Shown: positions 1 to 6,018 of the stretch, one piece after another
Position numbering within the stretch: position 1 is the stretch's first letter
Layout: each line of letters begins with the position of its first letter
Origin: an uncultured Lachnospiraceae bacterium
GTDB lineage: Bacteria > Bacillota > Clostridia > Lachnospirales > Lachnospiraceae
DNA length: 7,741 nt
Reading direction: 5' to 3'
Assembly: GCA_910579865.1 (NCBI GenBank)
Contig: CAJTXA010000051.1
Coordinates: 1-7,741 of the forward strand
Notes under the pieces: model-generated
What the model saw: only the letters and a program-made list of their open reading frames with translations
Told to the model about the DNA's origin: nothing
The model's database searches: none
Program-made: the position numbers and the translations under genes

Positions 1-2
1 GG

Positions 3-458
3 GTAAAGCAAAACGTGCAGGAAATGGATGAGAGAAAAAGGAAACAGGTGGAAGAAAGCTTGAATTACATTCAGAAAAACTGGAAAGGGATACGTAAACG
101 GATAAAAAAAGAAGAAGGAATCCTGGGAAGTAGCACAGAAAGCCATGTCAGCCATGTACTGTCTGCACGAATGAGTTCGCGTCCAATGGGATGGAGTAAA
201 AAGGGGGCGGATAAAGTATCTCAACTGAGAATTTATTGGAAAAATGGTGGAGAGATAAGGGAGTTGCTGCACAGTCAAAGGAGAGAAGAAAAGAAAAAAG
301 AAGAAAACAGGTACTTTAGCGCAAGTCAAATGATAAGTTGGGAAAGACAGAAACAAAAGAGCTATGGAAAATATATTGAACGATTACAGACCAGTGTCAG
401 TCAGCAGACGATGATGAAAGTATATTTTCAGAAAGCAATTACAGAGATTTGTGGATAA
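3..458 (+). CDS. ISLre2-family (UPF0236) transposase, C-terminal part, cut by window start
   Basis: The reading frame is open from the first bases, so the GTG at 15 is unlikely to be a true start; the gene is 5'-partial and only about 150 C-terminal residues are visible. The recognisable signature is the block ESHVSHVLSARMSSRPMGWS followed by KKGADK, LRIYWKNGG and a basic, Lys/Glu-rich stretch. This combination is characteristic of the C-terminal region of ISLre2 transposases, often annotated UPF0236. Those enzymes move their insertion sequence by DNA cleavage and strand transfer. The visible part ends normally at TAA 456-458 with no internal frameshift, so the copy may be intact upstream. 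I could not place the right end of the element, because I see no terminal repeat or target duplication that I can match without the left end. Its composition looks more GC-rich than the genes that follow, consistent with a mobile origin. Confidence 0.85.
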   Translation, partial: VKQNVQEMDERKRKQVEESLNYIQKNWKGIRKRIKKEEGILGSSTESHVSHVLSARMSSRPMGWSKKGADKVSQLRIYWKNGGEIRELLHSQRREEKKKEENRYFSASQMISWERQKQKSYGKYIERLQTSVSQQTMMKVYFQKAITEICG

Positions 459-475
459 GAAAGGAAAAAAGTGCA

Positions 476-502
476 GGGGAAAGTCTGCCCTTTGGATTCC
501 CC
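476..502 (+). other. Hairpin just downstream of the transposase
   Basis: GGGGAA at 476-481 can pair with TTCCCC at 497-502. A nested AAAG (480-483) / CTTT (490-493) pairing is an alternative. It lies 18 bases after the transposase stop and has no T-tract, so it is not a standard terminator. It may be part of the insertion-sequence end or a 3' stabilising structure. Function unknown. Confidence 0.35.
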
Positions 503-514
503 AGATAAAGTTAC

Positions 515-536
515 ACTATCCTATCGATTAGATAGT
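515..536. promoter_or_regulatory. Dyad upstream of the leader promoter
   Basis: ACTATC at 515-520 and GATAGT at 531-536 form a 6-bp inverted repeat, and a second CTATC sits at 521-525. The dyad ends 8 bases before the -35 box at 544, where an activator or repressor site would be expected. It could equally be part of the transposon end. No regulator gene is present in the window. Confidence 0.25.
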
Positions 537-543
537 TTAAATG

Positions 544-572
544 TTGACATAGAATTACAATTTGTGTATTAT
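544..572 (+). promoter_or_regulatory. Sigma-A type promoter for the leader/ABC exporter operon
   Basis: A perfect -35 box TTGACA (544-549) is followed by a 17-base spacer and a -10 box TATTAT (567-572, one mismatch from TATAAT). Transcription should start near 579-580, about 25 bases before the leader peptide start. This is the best promoter-like sequence seen in the window. Its placement, with leader and terminator before the exporter genes, argues that expression is set by read-through as well as by initiation. Confidence 0.75.
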
Positions 573-604
573 AAGTATAGAAAAGAAAAAAGAAGGTATG
601 TGTT

Positions 605-637
605 ATGTTGATTTGTCCATGTGGAAGAATGCGTTAA
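605..637 (+). CDS. Putative 10-residue regulatory leader peptide MLICPCGRMR
   Basis: ATG at 605 is preceded by AGAAGG (591-596) with an 8-base spacer, which is close to ideal. The frame encodes MLICPCGRMR and ends in a double stop TAATAA (635-640). The ATG at 598 opens another frame of about 41 codons but lies only 1 base from the same ribosome site, so 605 is the better start. The position fits a leader peptide: about 25 bases after the predicted transcript start, before alternative hairpins and an intrinsic terminator, and upstream of a transporter operon. The closing Arg-Met-Arg matches the +X+ pattern (basic-any-basic) at which macrolide-bound ribosomes are known to stall, as in ErmDL. 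I infer that stalling here would change downstream RNA folding. I do not recognise this exact peptide from a named leader family, and expression is unproven. Confidence 0.55.
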   Translation: MLICPCGRMR

Positions 638-648
638 TAAGGAAAAGG

Positions 649-696
649 CAAATAAAGAAAGCACAGATGTGCTTTTATTTGTGTGCTTATTATTTG
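649..696 (+). promoter_or_regulatory. Alternative hairpins sharing one left arm (candidate anti-terminator/pause element)
   Basis: The left arm at 649-665 (CAAATAAAGAAAGCACA) can pair with TGTGCTTTTATTTG at 668-681, leaving a short bulge and a tight loop. It can also pair with the adjacent near-copy TGTGCTTATTATTTG at 682-696. The two right arms lie side by side as an imperfect tandem duplication, so the two structures exclude each other. The left arm begins 12 bases after the leader stop codon, inside or next to the footprint of a ribosome halted at the leader's end. That is the geometry expected of a ribosome-controlled switch. Confidence 0.5.
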
Positions 697-704
697 GGCT
701 CAAT

Positions 705-733
705 AACTTTTATCCGCTTATAGCGGAAGTGTT
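705..733 (+). promoter_or_regulatory. Second leader hairpin
   Basis: TCCGCT (713-718) and AGCGGA (722-727) form a perfect 6-bp stem with a 3-base loop. The stem can be extended outward by AAC (705-707) with GTT (731-733) plus two inner pairs, with one mismatch and a small bulge. No T-tract follows, so it is not a terminator. It sits between the switch hairpins and the terminator and may be a pause or spacer element of the leader RNA. Confidence 0.45.
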
Positions 734-819
734 GGCTTTCATTCTTTCCTATACAAATCATGGCACTACCTTAAATTAGATAGTTATTTTCTGATATTTT
801 TGATAGTGTTTATGTTGTT

Positions 820-841
820 GCAGGGAAATCCCTGCTTTTTT
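820..841 (+). terminator. Intrinsic terminator in the leader, upstream of the ABC genes
   Basis: GCAGGG (820-825), loop AAAT and CCCTGC (830-835) form a perfect 6-bp GC-rich stem followed directly by six T (836-841). It is a textbook Rho-independent terminator. It lies about 180 bases after the leader peptide stop and about 100 bases before the first ABC gene. With the promoter at 544 and no other clear promoter before 941, it should limit transcription of the exporter unless read through, which is the hallmark of attenuation. Confidence 0.75.
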
Positions 842-940
842 ATGTTGTCATATTATGAAAAACGTAAAAGGCATAGAATTTTCCTAGCACAGGAAAGAAG
901 TATATGTTAGGGAAATATAGGATATCAGAAAGGAACTATT

Positions 941-2815
941 ATGAAAAAATTAAATAATCATATAAATAATAAGGAAGCTCTTTCCTTTTTGCGTCAGGAG
1001 CTGTCCCATTACAGATGGTACAGTAATCTATTACCTGTTTTGGCTGCAGTAATCCAGGTTGCTTTGTCGGTAATCTTAATGATATTACCTAAAATTGTTT
1101 TGGATGCAGTGCAGACAGAAGTCAAATCTTGTGATTTTATCCGAAACATAATGCTTGTTGGGGCAGCATTTACTGCTTTAACGCTGGCAAATATGTTTTT
1201 TCATAATGAAATTACAAAAATATCCCAGACATTCTTATACCGAAAACTAAATACTTTATGGGAAAAGAAAATGTTGTCTATGAATTTTGAATCATTATTT
1301 TCCGGAAAAGGAAAACTTAAGATTGAAAAAGCAAGACAATTAATCAGCAGTCCTAATTGGGGAATTGTGGATTTTCTAAGCAAGGAGGGAGCTGTATTGG
1401 AAGCAGTTTTAGGTTTGTTTGTGTATTCTCTTATGGTTGGAAAGCTTCATGTATGGATGCTTTTATTTCTGTGTGTGTTATTTTTGGTAGAATTATTTAT
1501 AGGATTGAAAATTGAAAAGAAAAAGCAAGACTATAAAGAGGAAAAAGCTAGGGCGGATCGCAGAATTAATTACATGGCCTATGGCACGAAGGGGATAAAG
1601 GAAGCGAAGGATATTAGAATATATGCAATGATTCCTATGCTTCGGGAAATTACTAATATGGTAGTTCAGAAAAAATGCAAAGTAGAATCCGATATTCAAA
1701 AATGGCAGCTATTTCATCTACTTATTACTGCAACAATGATATTGATTCGGGATAGTGTTGGATATTTGTTTTTGTTATATTTGTTTTTACATACACAAAT
1801 GACAGTTGGAGAGTTTGCCATGTATTTTACTACTATATCTGGTATTGGAATTTGGCTGACAAAGATTGCAGATTCTTTTTCAGAATATAAGAAAGTGTCT
1901 GGATATGTCAGTGACTTTTATGAGTTTATGGAACTGCCAGAGGATGAAAAGAAAACAGAGGAATATAAGTTTCAGGCACCGATTTCCTTTGAGTTTCAAA
2001 ATGTGCACTATTCTTATCACATCCTTGATGGAGAAAAAGAACAGATTATTCCTGTTATAAAGGGGTTAAACCTTAGTGTAAAGGCTGGGGAGAAAATTGC
2101 AATTGTTGGTGTAAATGGGGCAGGAAAATCTACATTGATTAAACTATTATGTGGTATGCTTACGCCAGACGAAGGTGTAATTTGGGCTAATGGAAAAGAT
2201 ATTTCCAGAATACAAAAAAGAACCTATTATTCCAATTTTTCTGCTGTATTTCAAAATTCAAAGTTCCTGCCAGTGAGTATCGCAGAAAATATTATAGTGA
2301 AAAAAAGTTCTGATTTCCAACAGGTAGTTTCGGCTGAACTTCCACTTTTTGAGGAAGAAAAGAAAATGTGGAATGTATTACGGAATGTGGGATTAGAGGA
2401 AAAAGTAAAGTCATTGCCAAATAAGGAAAAAACTTGTCTGGTAAAAAATGTGACTGGTGGTGTGGAACTTTCTGGAGGAGAGGAGCAAAGACTTTTATTA
2501 GCAAGAGCATTATATAAGGATGCCCCCGTGCTTGTTTTGGATGAACCAACAGCTGCATTAGATCCTATTTCAGAAAATGAAATTTACCAGAAATATCATG
2601 ATCTAACCAGAGGAAAAACTTCTTTTTTTGTGTCACATCGGCTGGCTTCTACCAGATTTTGTGATAGGATTATCTTTCTGGAAAATGGCAGAATTACAGA
2701 AATGGGAACACATAAAGAATTGATGAAGAAAAATGGAACATATGCAGATATGTTCCGTGTACAAAGCAAATATTATGCGAAAGAAATGGGGGATAGTGTA
2801 GATGAAGAAAAATAA
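941..2815 (+). CDS. ABC exporter half-transporter (TMD-NBD), first subunit
   Basis: This is a 624-residue fused membrane/ATPase half-transporter of the MdlB-like group (COG1132). Hydrophobic segments lie near residues 28-50, 66-88, 148-167, 170-190, 257-282 and 289-310, giving the usual six-helix exporter domain. The ATPase domain has an A-loop Tyr (about Y359), Walker A GVNGAGKST (390-398), Q-loop Q438, signature LSGGE (510-514), Walker B with D534 and catalytic E535, and switch H566, so all catalytic residues are present. About 70 residues separate the Q-loop from the signature, longer than in the partner. There is no N-terminal C39 peptidase domain, so it is not a leader-cleaving bacteriocin exporter. 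The start is supported by AGGA (931-934) six bases upstream. It overlaps the second half-transporter by 14 bases, so the two should be made together and pair in the cytoplasmic membrane. The substrate cannot be read from sequence. The attenuator-like leader suggests drug efflux; peptide or lipid export is also possible. Confidence 0.9.
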   Translation: MKKLNNHINNKEALSFLRQELSHYRWYSNLLPVLAAVIQVALSVILMILPKIVLDAVQTEVKSCDFIRNIMLVGAAFTALTLANMFFHNEITKISQTFLYRKLNTLWEKKMLSMNFESLFSGKGKLKIEKARQLISSPNWGIVDFLSKEGAVLEAVLGLFVYSLMVGKLHVWMLLFLCVLFLVELFIGLKIEKKKQDYKEEKARADRRINYMAYGTKGIKEAKDIRIYAMIPMLREITNMVVQKKCKVESDIQKWQLFHLLITATMILIRDSVGYLFLLYLFLHTQMTVGEFAMYFTTISGIGIWLTKIADSFSEYKKVSGYVSDFYEFMELPEDEKKTEEYKFQAPISFEFQNVHYSYHILDGEKEQIIPVIKGLNLSVKAGEKIAIVGVNGAGKSTLIKLLCGMLTPDEGVIWANGKDISRIQKRTYYSNFSAVFQNSKFLPVSIAENIIVKKSSDFQQVVSAELPLFEEEKKMWNVLRNVGLEEKVKSLPNKEKTCLVKNVTGGVELSGGEEQRLLLARALYKDAPVLVLDEPTAALDPISENEIYQKYHDLTRGKTSFFVSHRLASTRFCDRIIFLENGRITEMGTHKELMKKNGTYADMFRVQSKYYAKEMGDSVDEEK

Positions 2816-4679
2816 TAGGACTTTTAAGCAGGATTACATTTTGATTCGTAGAGGGATAAAAGAGTTTGGCAATATTTTGCCTGGGCAAATATATCAGATT
2901 TTTATAAGAGGGATATTATGTGCGATACGTCCATTTATTACAGCAGCAGTGTCAGCTTATATGATAGATGGATTACTGGAACAGACAGATTATAAAAAGA
3001 TACTATTTATTTGTTTTACAGGTCTTGGCATAACTTTTCTATTGAGTGTTTGGAAAGCAAAAAAGGACAGCAGGATAGAAGTTGGCTATCAACGTCTTTT
3101 TAGCTGCCATGAAATTGTATTGACAGATAAGGCATATAAGCTTCAGTACGAAGAATTGGAGAAAAGTAGTACAAGAGGTTTGAGAGATGAGGTAACAGGA
3201 AGTATTCACATTTCAGGAGCTGGTATGGCAAGTTTGTACTGGGATATGGATGTATTGTTTAGTAATTCGGCTACTGTTGTGATTGCTATTATTCTGTTTT
3301 TTCGCTATTTATATATGCTAATTCGTTGGGATATAAGACAAAATTCCAGCGTTGCGAATACAGCCATTTTTATTTTTGTTATTTTACTGCTAATGATAGT
3401 GTGTTCTTATATCACCTGCAAAACCTCATCTAAAAGGTTTGATGTAAATTTTGAAGTTTTTCAACATGGTTCAAAATATATTAGCTTTGGTGATTTCTAT
3501 ACAAGGGAGTATTTGTTGGATGAGAATGCGGCACTTGATACTAGAATTTATGAACTAGATGATTTAATCTTGTCAGAGTGCCAAAAGAAGTGCTATGAAC
3601 ACTTTGCAAAGGGAAAAGAAAAGGAGATACATGCTGCTAATTTGTATGATGGAATTAAGCTTATAAGTTCCTGTATCTGTGGTTGTATTATTTATCTTTT
3701 GACAGGAAAAATGGCTATGCAAGGTGCGATTGGCACAGGGAGTATTTTATTGATGTATACGGCAGCAACTATGGTGATTGAGGCACTTTCGCAAATTGCA
3801 CAGATTATTACTGATCTTCGCAATAATAATGAATATCTAATCAAATTTTTCCAGTATATGGATATGACAGAAGCAGATAAAGAAATAATAGATGATTGTG
3901 AATTTACGTTGGAAGAACTGGAAGTTAAAAATGTTAGCTTCTGTTATCCAGAGAGTAATACCTACGTTCTAAAAAATGTAAATTTAAAACTTCATGCGGG
4001 GGATAAATTGGCAATCGTGGGAGAGAATGGATCTGGCAAAACGACTCTGATTAAACTGATTTGTAGATTATATCAACCTTCGGAGGGAAAGATTTTCCTA
4101 AATGGAAAGGACATTGCAGATATTCCTTTTAAGAAATATATTGCATATATTGCTACAGTATTTCAGGATTTTTCTTTATTTCCCTTTTCTCTAGGAGAGA
4201 ATGTTGCGGCATCTAGAGATTACGATGAAAAAAGGGTGGAAGAGGCACTTATAAAGGCTAGATTAGAAGAGAAACTTTTGCAGTTGAAGAATGGAGTCAG
4301 GCAGTCGATTTTTAGTGACTTTGACGAAAACGGCACAGATCTCTCTGGTGGTGAACAGCAAAAAGTGGCGATAGCTAGGGCAATTTATAAAGATGCAGAA
4401 TTGATGGTTCTAGATGAACCAACGGCTGCTTTAGATCCTTATGCAGAATATGAAATTTATAAAAATTTTAGTGAGATTACAGAAAATAAGACATTGATTT
4501 CTATTAGCCATCGGCTATCTTCCTGTCGCATGTGTGACAAGATTCTTGTGCTAGATGAGGGGAAAGTTTTGCAGGAAGGAACCCATGAAGAGCTTGTTAA
4601 GGACTTGGGCGGGAAATATTATGCATTGTGGAGTGCACAGGCACAGTACTATTACGATTTTAAGTCAAATACACAGTAA
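2802..4679 (+). CDS. ABC exporter half-transporter (TMD-NBD), second subunit
   Basis: This 625-residue half-transporter has the same build as its neighbour but is clearly divergent, so a heterodimer is more likely than a recent duplication. Membrane segments lie near residues 29-55, 66-84, 154-174, 185-206, 284-303 and 309-330. ATPase motifs are A-loop Y382, Walker A GENGSGKTT (407-415), Q-loop Q455, signature LSGGE (514-518), Walker B D538/E539 and switch H570, all canonical. The ATG overlaps the end of the upstream gene by 14 bases, and GGGGGA (2788-2793) lies inside that gene eight bases before the start. This indicates translational coupling and balanced subunit levels. TM5 contains a Cys cluster (SCICGC, near 290-295) that is unusual but of unknown meaning. 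The pair resembles BmrC/BmrD-type exporters in architecture. The exact substrate is unknown. Confidence 0.9.
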   Translation: MKKNNRTFKQDYILIRRGIKEFGNILPGQIYQIFIRGILCAIRPFITAAVSAYMIDGLLEQTDYKKILFICFTGLGITFLLSVWKAKKDSRIEVGYQRLFSCHEIVLTDKAYKLQYEELEKSSTRGLRDEVTGSIHISGAGMASLYWDMDVLFSNSATVVIAIILFFRYLYMLIRWDIRQNSSVANTAIFIFVILLLMIVCSYITCKTSSKRFDVNFEVFQHGSKYISFGDFYTREYLLDENAALDTRIYELDDLILSECQKKCYEHFAKGKEKEIHAANLYDGIKLISSCICGCIIYLLTGKMAMQGAIGTGSILLMYTAATMVIEALSQIAQIITDLRNNNEYLIKFFQYMDMTEADKEIIDDCEFTLEELEVKNVSFCYPESNTYVLKNVNLKLHAGDKLAIVGENGSGKTTLIKLICRLYQPSEGKIFLNGKDIADIPFKKYIAYIATVFQDFSLFPFSLGENVAASRDYDEKRVEEALIKARLEEKLLQLKNGVRQSIFSDFDENGTDLSGGEQQKVAIARAIYKDAELMVLDEPTAALDPYAEYEIYKNFSEITENKTLISISHRLSSCRMCDKILVLDEGKVLQEGTHEELVKDLGGKYYALWSAQAQYYYDFKSNTQ

Positions 4680-4705
4680 TTATTGTAGTCTTAATACTCT
4701 GTTTT
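4673..4705 (+). terminator. Weak candidate terminator at the end of the ABC operon
   Basis: ACAGTA (4673-4678) and TTA (4680-4682) can pair with TAATA (4692-4696) and CTGT (4699-4702), with small bulges and a 9-base loop, and the stem runs into a short TTTT. The hairpin overlaps the stop codon, is AT-rich and has a short T-tract, so termination would be weak. No better terminator is visible before 4904. The rest of that 224-base gap is extremely AT-rich, and I see no gene in it. Confidence 0.3.
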
Positions 4706-4903
4706 AAAATTTGAATCTAAATATTCGATAATATAAATAATAAAGTAAATCACAGATTTATATAGAAAAATTAATATTAAAAAATCAGTAGTAGAAATGA
4801 AAATTTATATAATTAAAATTAAAAGTGATAGAATATAAAAAAGAAAAATGATACGATAATAAAAAATATAAGAAATCATACAACAAATAGAAAGGATTTA
4901 TTT

Positions 4904-5641
4904 ATGAAATATACTATATTATATGAAGATACAGAGGTGATTGTTTGTGTAAAACCGGTTGGAGTTGCCTCACAGAATGAAAAAGGACTTCAACCAGCAC
5001 TAACCGACTTGTTAAAACAACACTTAGCAAAACAAAGTGGAAAGAAAGGAGACTATTATTTAGGAGTCATCCATCGTTTGGATAAACCAGTAGGTGGTGT
5101 AATGGTTTATGCAAAAACGAAAGAAGCTGCATCTTTTCTAAGTAAACAGATTCTTTCAAATCAGATAAAAAAGCATTATTATGCTGTTCTTTTAGGTACG
5201 CCAATTAATTTTGCAGATGTTTTAATTGATTATTTATTTCACGATAAGAAAAATAATTGCAGTATTATTTCAGAGGCTTCAAATCCCAAAGCGAAAAAAG
5301 CAGAACTATCTTATCAAGTTATAGAACAGATTTCTCTTAACCAAGAAAAATTAGAGGACAAATTAACTTTAGTGGATATTCTTTTAAAAACGGGACGTCA
5401 TCATCAGATTCGTGTTCAATTTTCTCATCTTGGTTGCCCTGTGTATGGCGATTTGAAATATCATTCTATAACTGAATCAATGCCTGTATGGATACAAGAA
5501 AAAAATTCTGGTATTGCATTATATTCCTATTGTTTGGAATTTATGCATCCTAAAACAAAAAAGATAATGCAATTTTCCTATGTTCCATCTGATGGAATAT
5601 GGAAATTGTTTCCTGCTCTATCAAATAAAAAAGAATCTTAA
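4904..5641 (+). CDS. RluA-family RNA pseudouridine synthase
   Basis: The product isomerises uridine to pseudouridine in rRNA or tRNA. At 245 residues it consists of the catalytic domain only and lacks the N-terminal S4 RNA-binding domain found in RluC/RluD. The catalytic motif HRLDKPVGGVMVYAKT places the nucleophile at D60. Motif II appears as KHYYAVLLGTP (90-100), and motif III as TGRHHQIRVQFSHLGCPVYGD (163-183), with the conserved Arg/Gln-Ile-Arg core. The N-terminal ILYEDTEVIVCVKPVGV segment is also typical of the family. AAAGGA (4891-4896) lies seven bases before the ATG. The gene stands apart from its neighbours and has no evident functional link to the exporter or to the ATPase/HEPN pair. 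The exact target uridine cannot be told; short single-domain members occur among both tRNA- and rRNA-modifying enzymes. Confidence 0.93.
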   Translation: MKYTILYEDTEVIVCVKPVGVASQNEKGLQPALTDLLKQHLAKQSGKKGDYYLGVIHRLDKPVGGVMVYAKTKEAASFLSKQILSNQIKKHYYAVLLGTPINFADVLIDYLFHDKKNNCSIISEASNPKAKKAELSYQVIEQISLNQEKLEDKLTLVDILLKTGRHHQIRVQFSHLGCPVYGDLKYHSITESMPVWIQEKNSGIALYSYCLEFMHPKTKKIMQFSYVPSDGIWKLFPALSNKKES

Positions 5642-5655
5642 TGTTTTTATCTTCC

Positions 5656-5709
5656 CTATTGTTATAATTTGCTATCTCTTATAAATAAATTTGGTAATTA
5701 TAACAATAG
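5656..5709. repeat. Perfect 14-bp inverted repeat with 26-base centre
   Basis: CTATTGTTATAATT (5656-5669) is exactly complementary to AATTATAACAATAG (5696-5709). It begins 15 bases after the pseudouridine synthase stop. The stem is AT-rich and no T-tract follows on either strand, so it is a poor intrinsic terminator. It could protect the 3' end of the mRNA, bind a protein, or be the remnant of a small mobile repeat. Confidence 0.6.
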
Positions 5710-5826
5710 AATAAAACAATTTTAATATAAATTGTAGAAGAGAAATGATATTATGCAATTTGCAAAAAAATTTTTAAAGAATTGCTACATAGAGTTTGAG
5801 TAAAAAAATTTGGCATAGATTATTTT

Positions 5827-5865
5827 ATATAGCAGGTAGTCCATAAGATTGCCTGCTGTATTTTT
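5827..5865 (+). terminator. Strong intrinsic terminator
   Basis: AGCAGG (5831-5836) pairs with CCTGCT (5852-5857). The stem extends outward to ATAT/GTAT (5827-5830 with 5858-5861) and inward with wobble pairs to C5841-G5847, giving about 15 pairs and a 5-base loop. It runs into TTTTT (5861-5865). It ends any transcript from the pseudouridine synthase, about 190 bases past that gene's stop, and separates it from the ATPase/HEPN unit. Confidence 0.75.
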
Positions 5866-5989
5866 ACTAAAAAATTTTTTATTCTCAATGATTCTTTTTA
5901 GGTTAAAATAAACTATTATTCATATACTTATATTAAAACTGATAAATCGGTGTTTTAAAAAGTAAATTTGCAAAAAGTCAGCAAAAAAA

Positions 5990-6018
5990 TTGACAAAAAA
6001 TTGAAAGGGGATTAATAT
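5990..6018 (+). promoter_or_regulatory. Candidate promoter overlapping the first start codon of the ATPase gene
   Basis: TTGACA (5990-5995) is followed by a 17-base spacer and TAATAT (6013-6018), which keeps the first, second and last positions of the -10 consensus. Transcripts would begin near 6025, after the ATG at 6017 but before the ATG at 6050. If used, this promoter forces translation from 6050, which has its own ribosome site AGAGGTG (6037-6043). Confidence 0.45.

Larger units (their letters stand above)
5642..6016. other. 375-base AT-rich intergenic region with inverted repeats, a terminator and a promoter
   Basis: No convincing protein gene is present. The region holds a perfect 14-bp inverted repeat (5656-5709), a small dyad CAATTT/AAATTG (5717-5734), a strong intrinsic terminator (5827-5865), a 12-bp A6T6 palindrome (5869-5880), an imperfect hairpin (5933-5958) and a promoter that runs into the next gene (5990-6018). 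A-tracts are frequent and may bend the DNA. Confidence 0.6.

Noticed and set aside
598..723. 41-codon frame from ATG 598 overlapping the leader peptide
   Set aside because: The ribosome site AGAAGG ends 1 base before this ATG, while it is ideally spaced for ATG 605; the product shows no recognisable feature.
527..785. 11-bp direct repeat ATTAGATAGTT at 527-537 and 775-785
   Set aside because: An AT-rich 11-mer occurring twice in a 7.7-kb window is not surprising, flanks do not match, and it does not frame a recognisable element.
855..887. 10-residue frame starting at ATG 855 after the leader terminator
   Set aside because: No ribosome site precedes it and the frame is too short to support by content.
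1201..2888. Antisense and alternate-frame open frames of 60-88 codons inside the two ABC genes
   Set aside because: They overlap strongly coding, motif-rich genes, lack ribosome sites and show no domain; they are by-products of AT-rich coding sequence.
4711..4737. Promoter-like TTGAAT ... TATAAA upstream of the pseudouridine synthase
   Set aside because: Spacing is only 15 bases and such matches are expected by chance in this extremely AT-rich gap; I cannot choose among several weak candidates.
5753..5803. 16-residue frame from ATG 5753
   Set aside because: The purine-rich stretch upstream is poorly placed and the peptide is featureless; likely chance.
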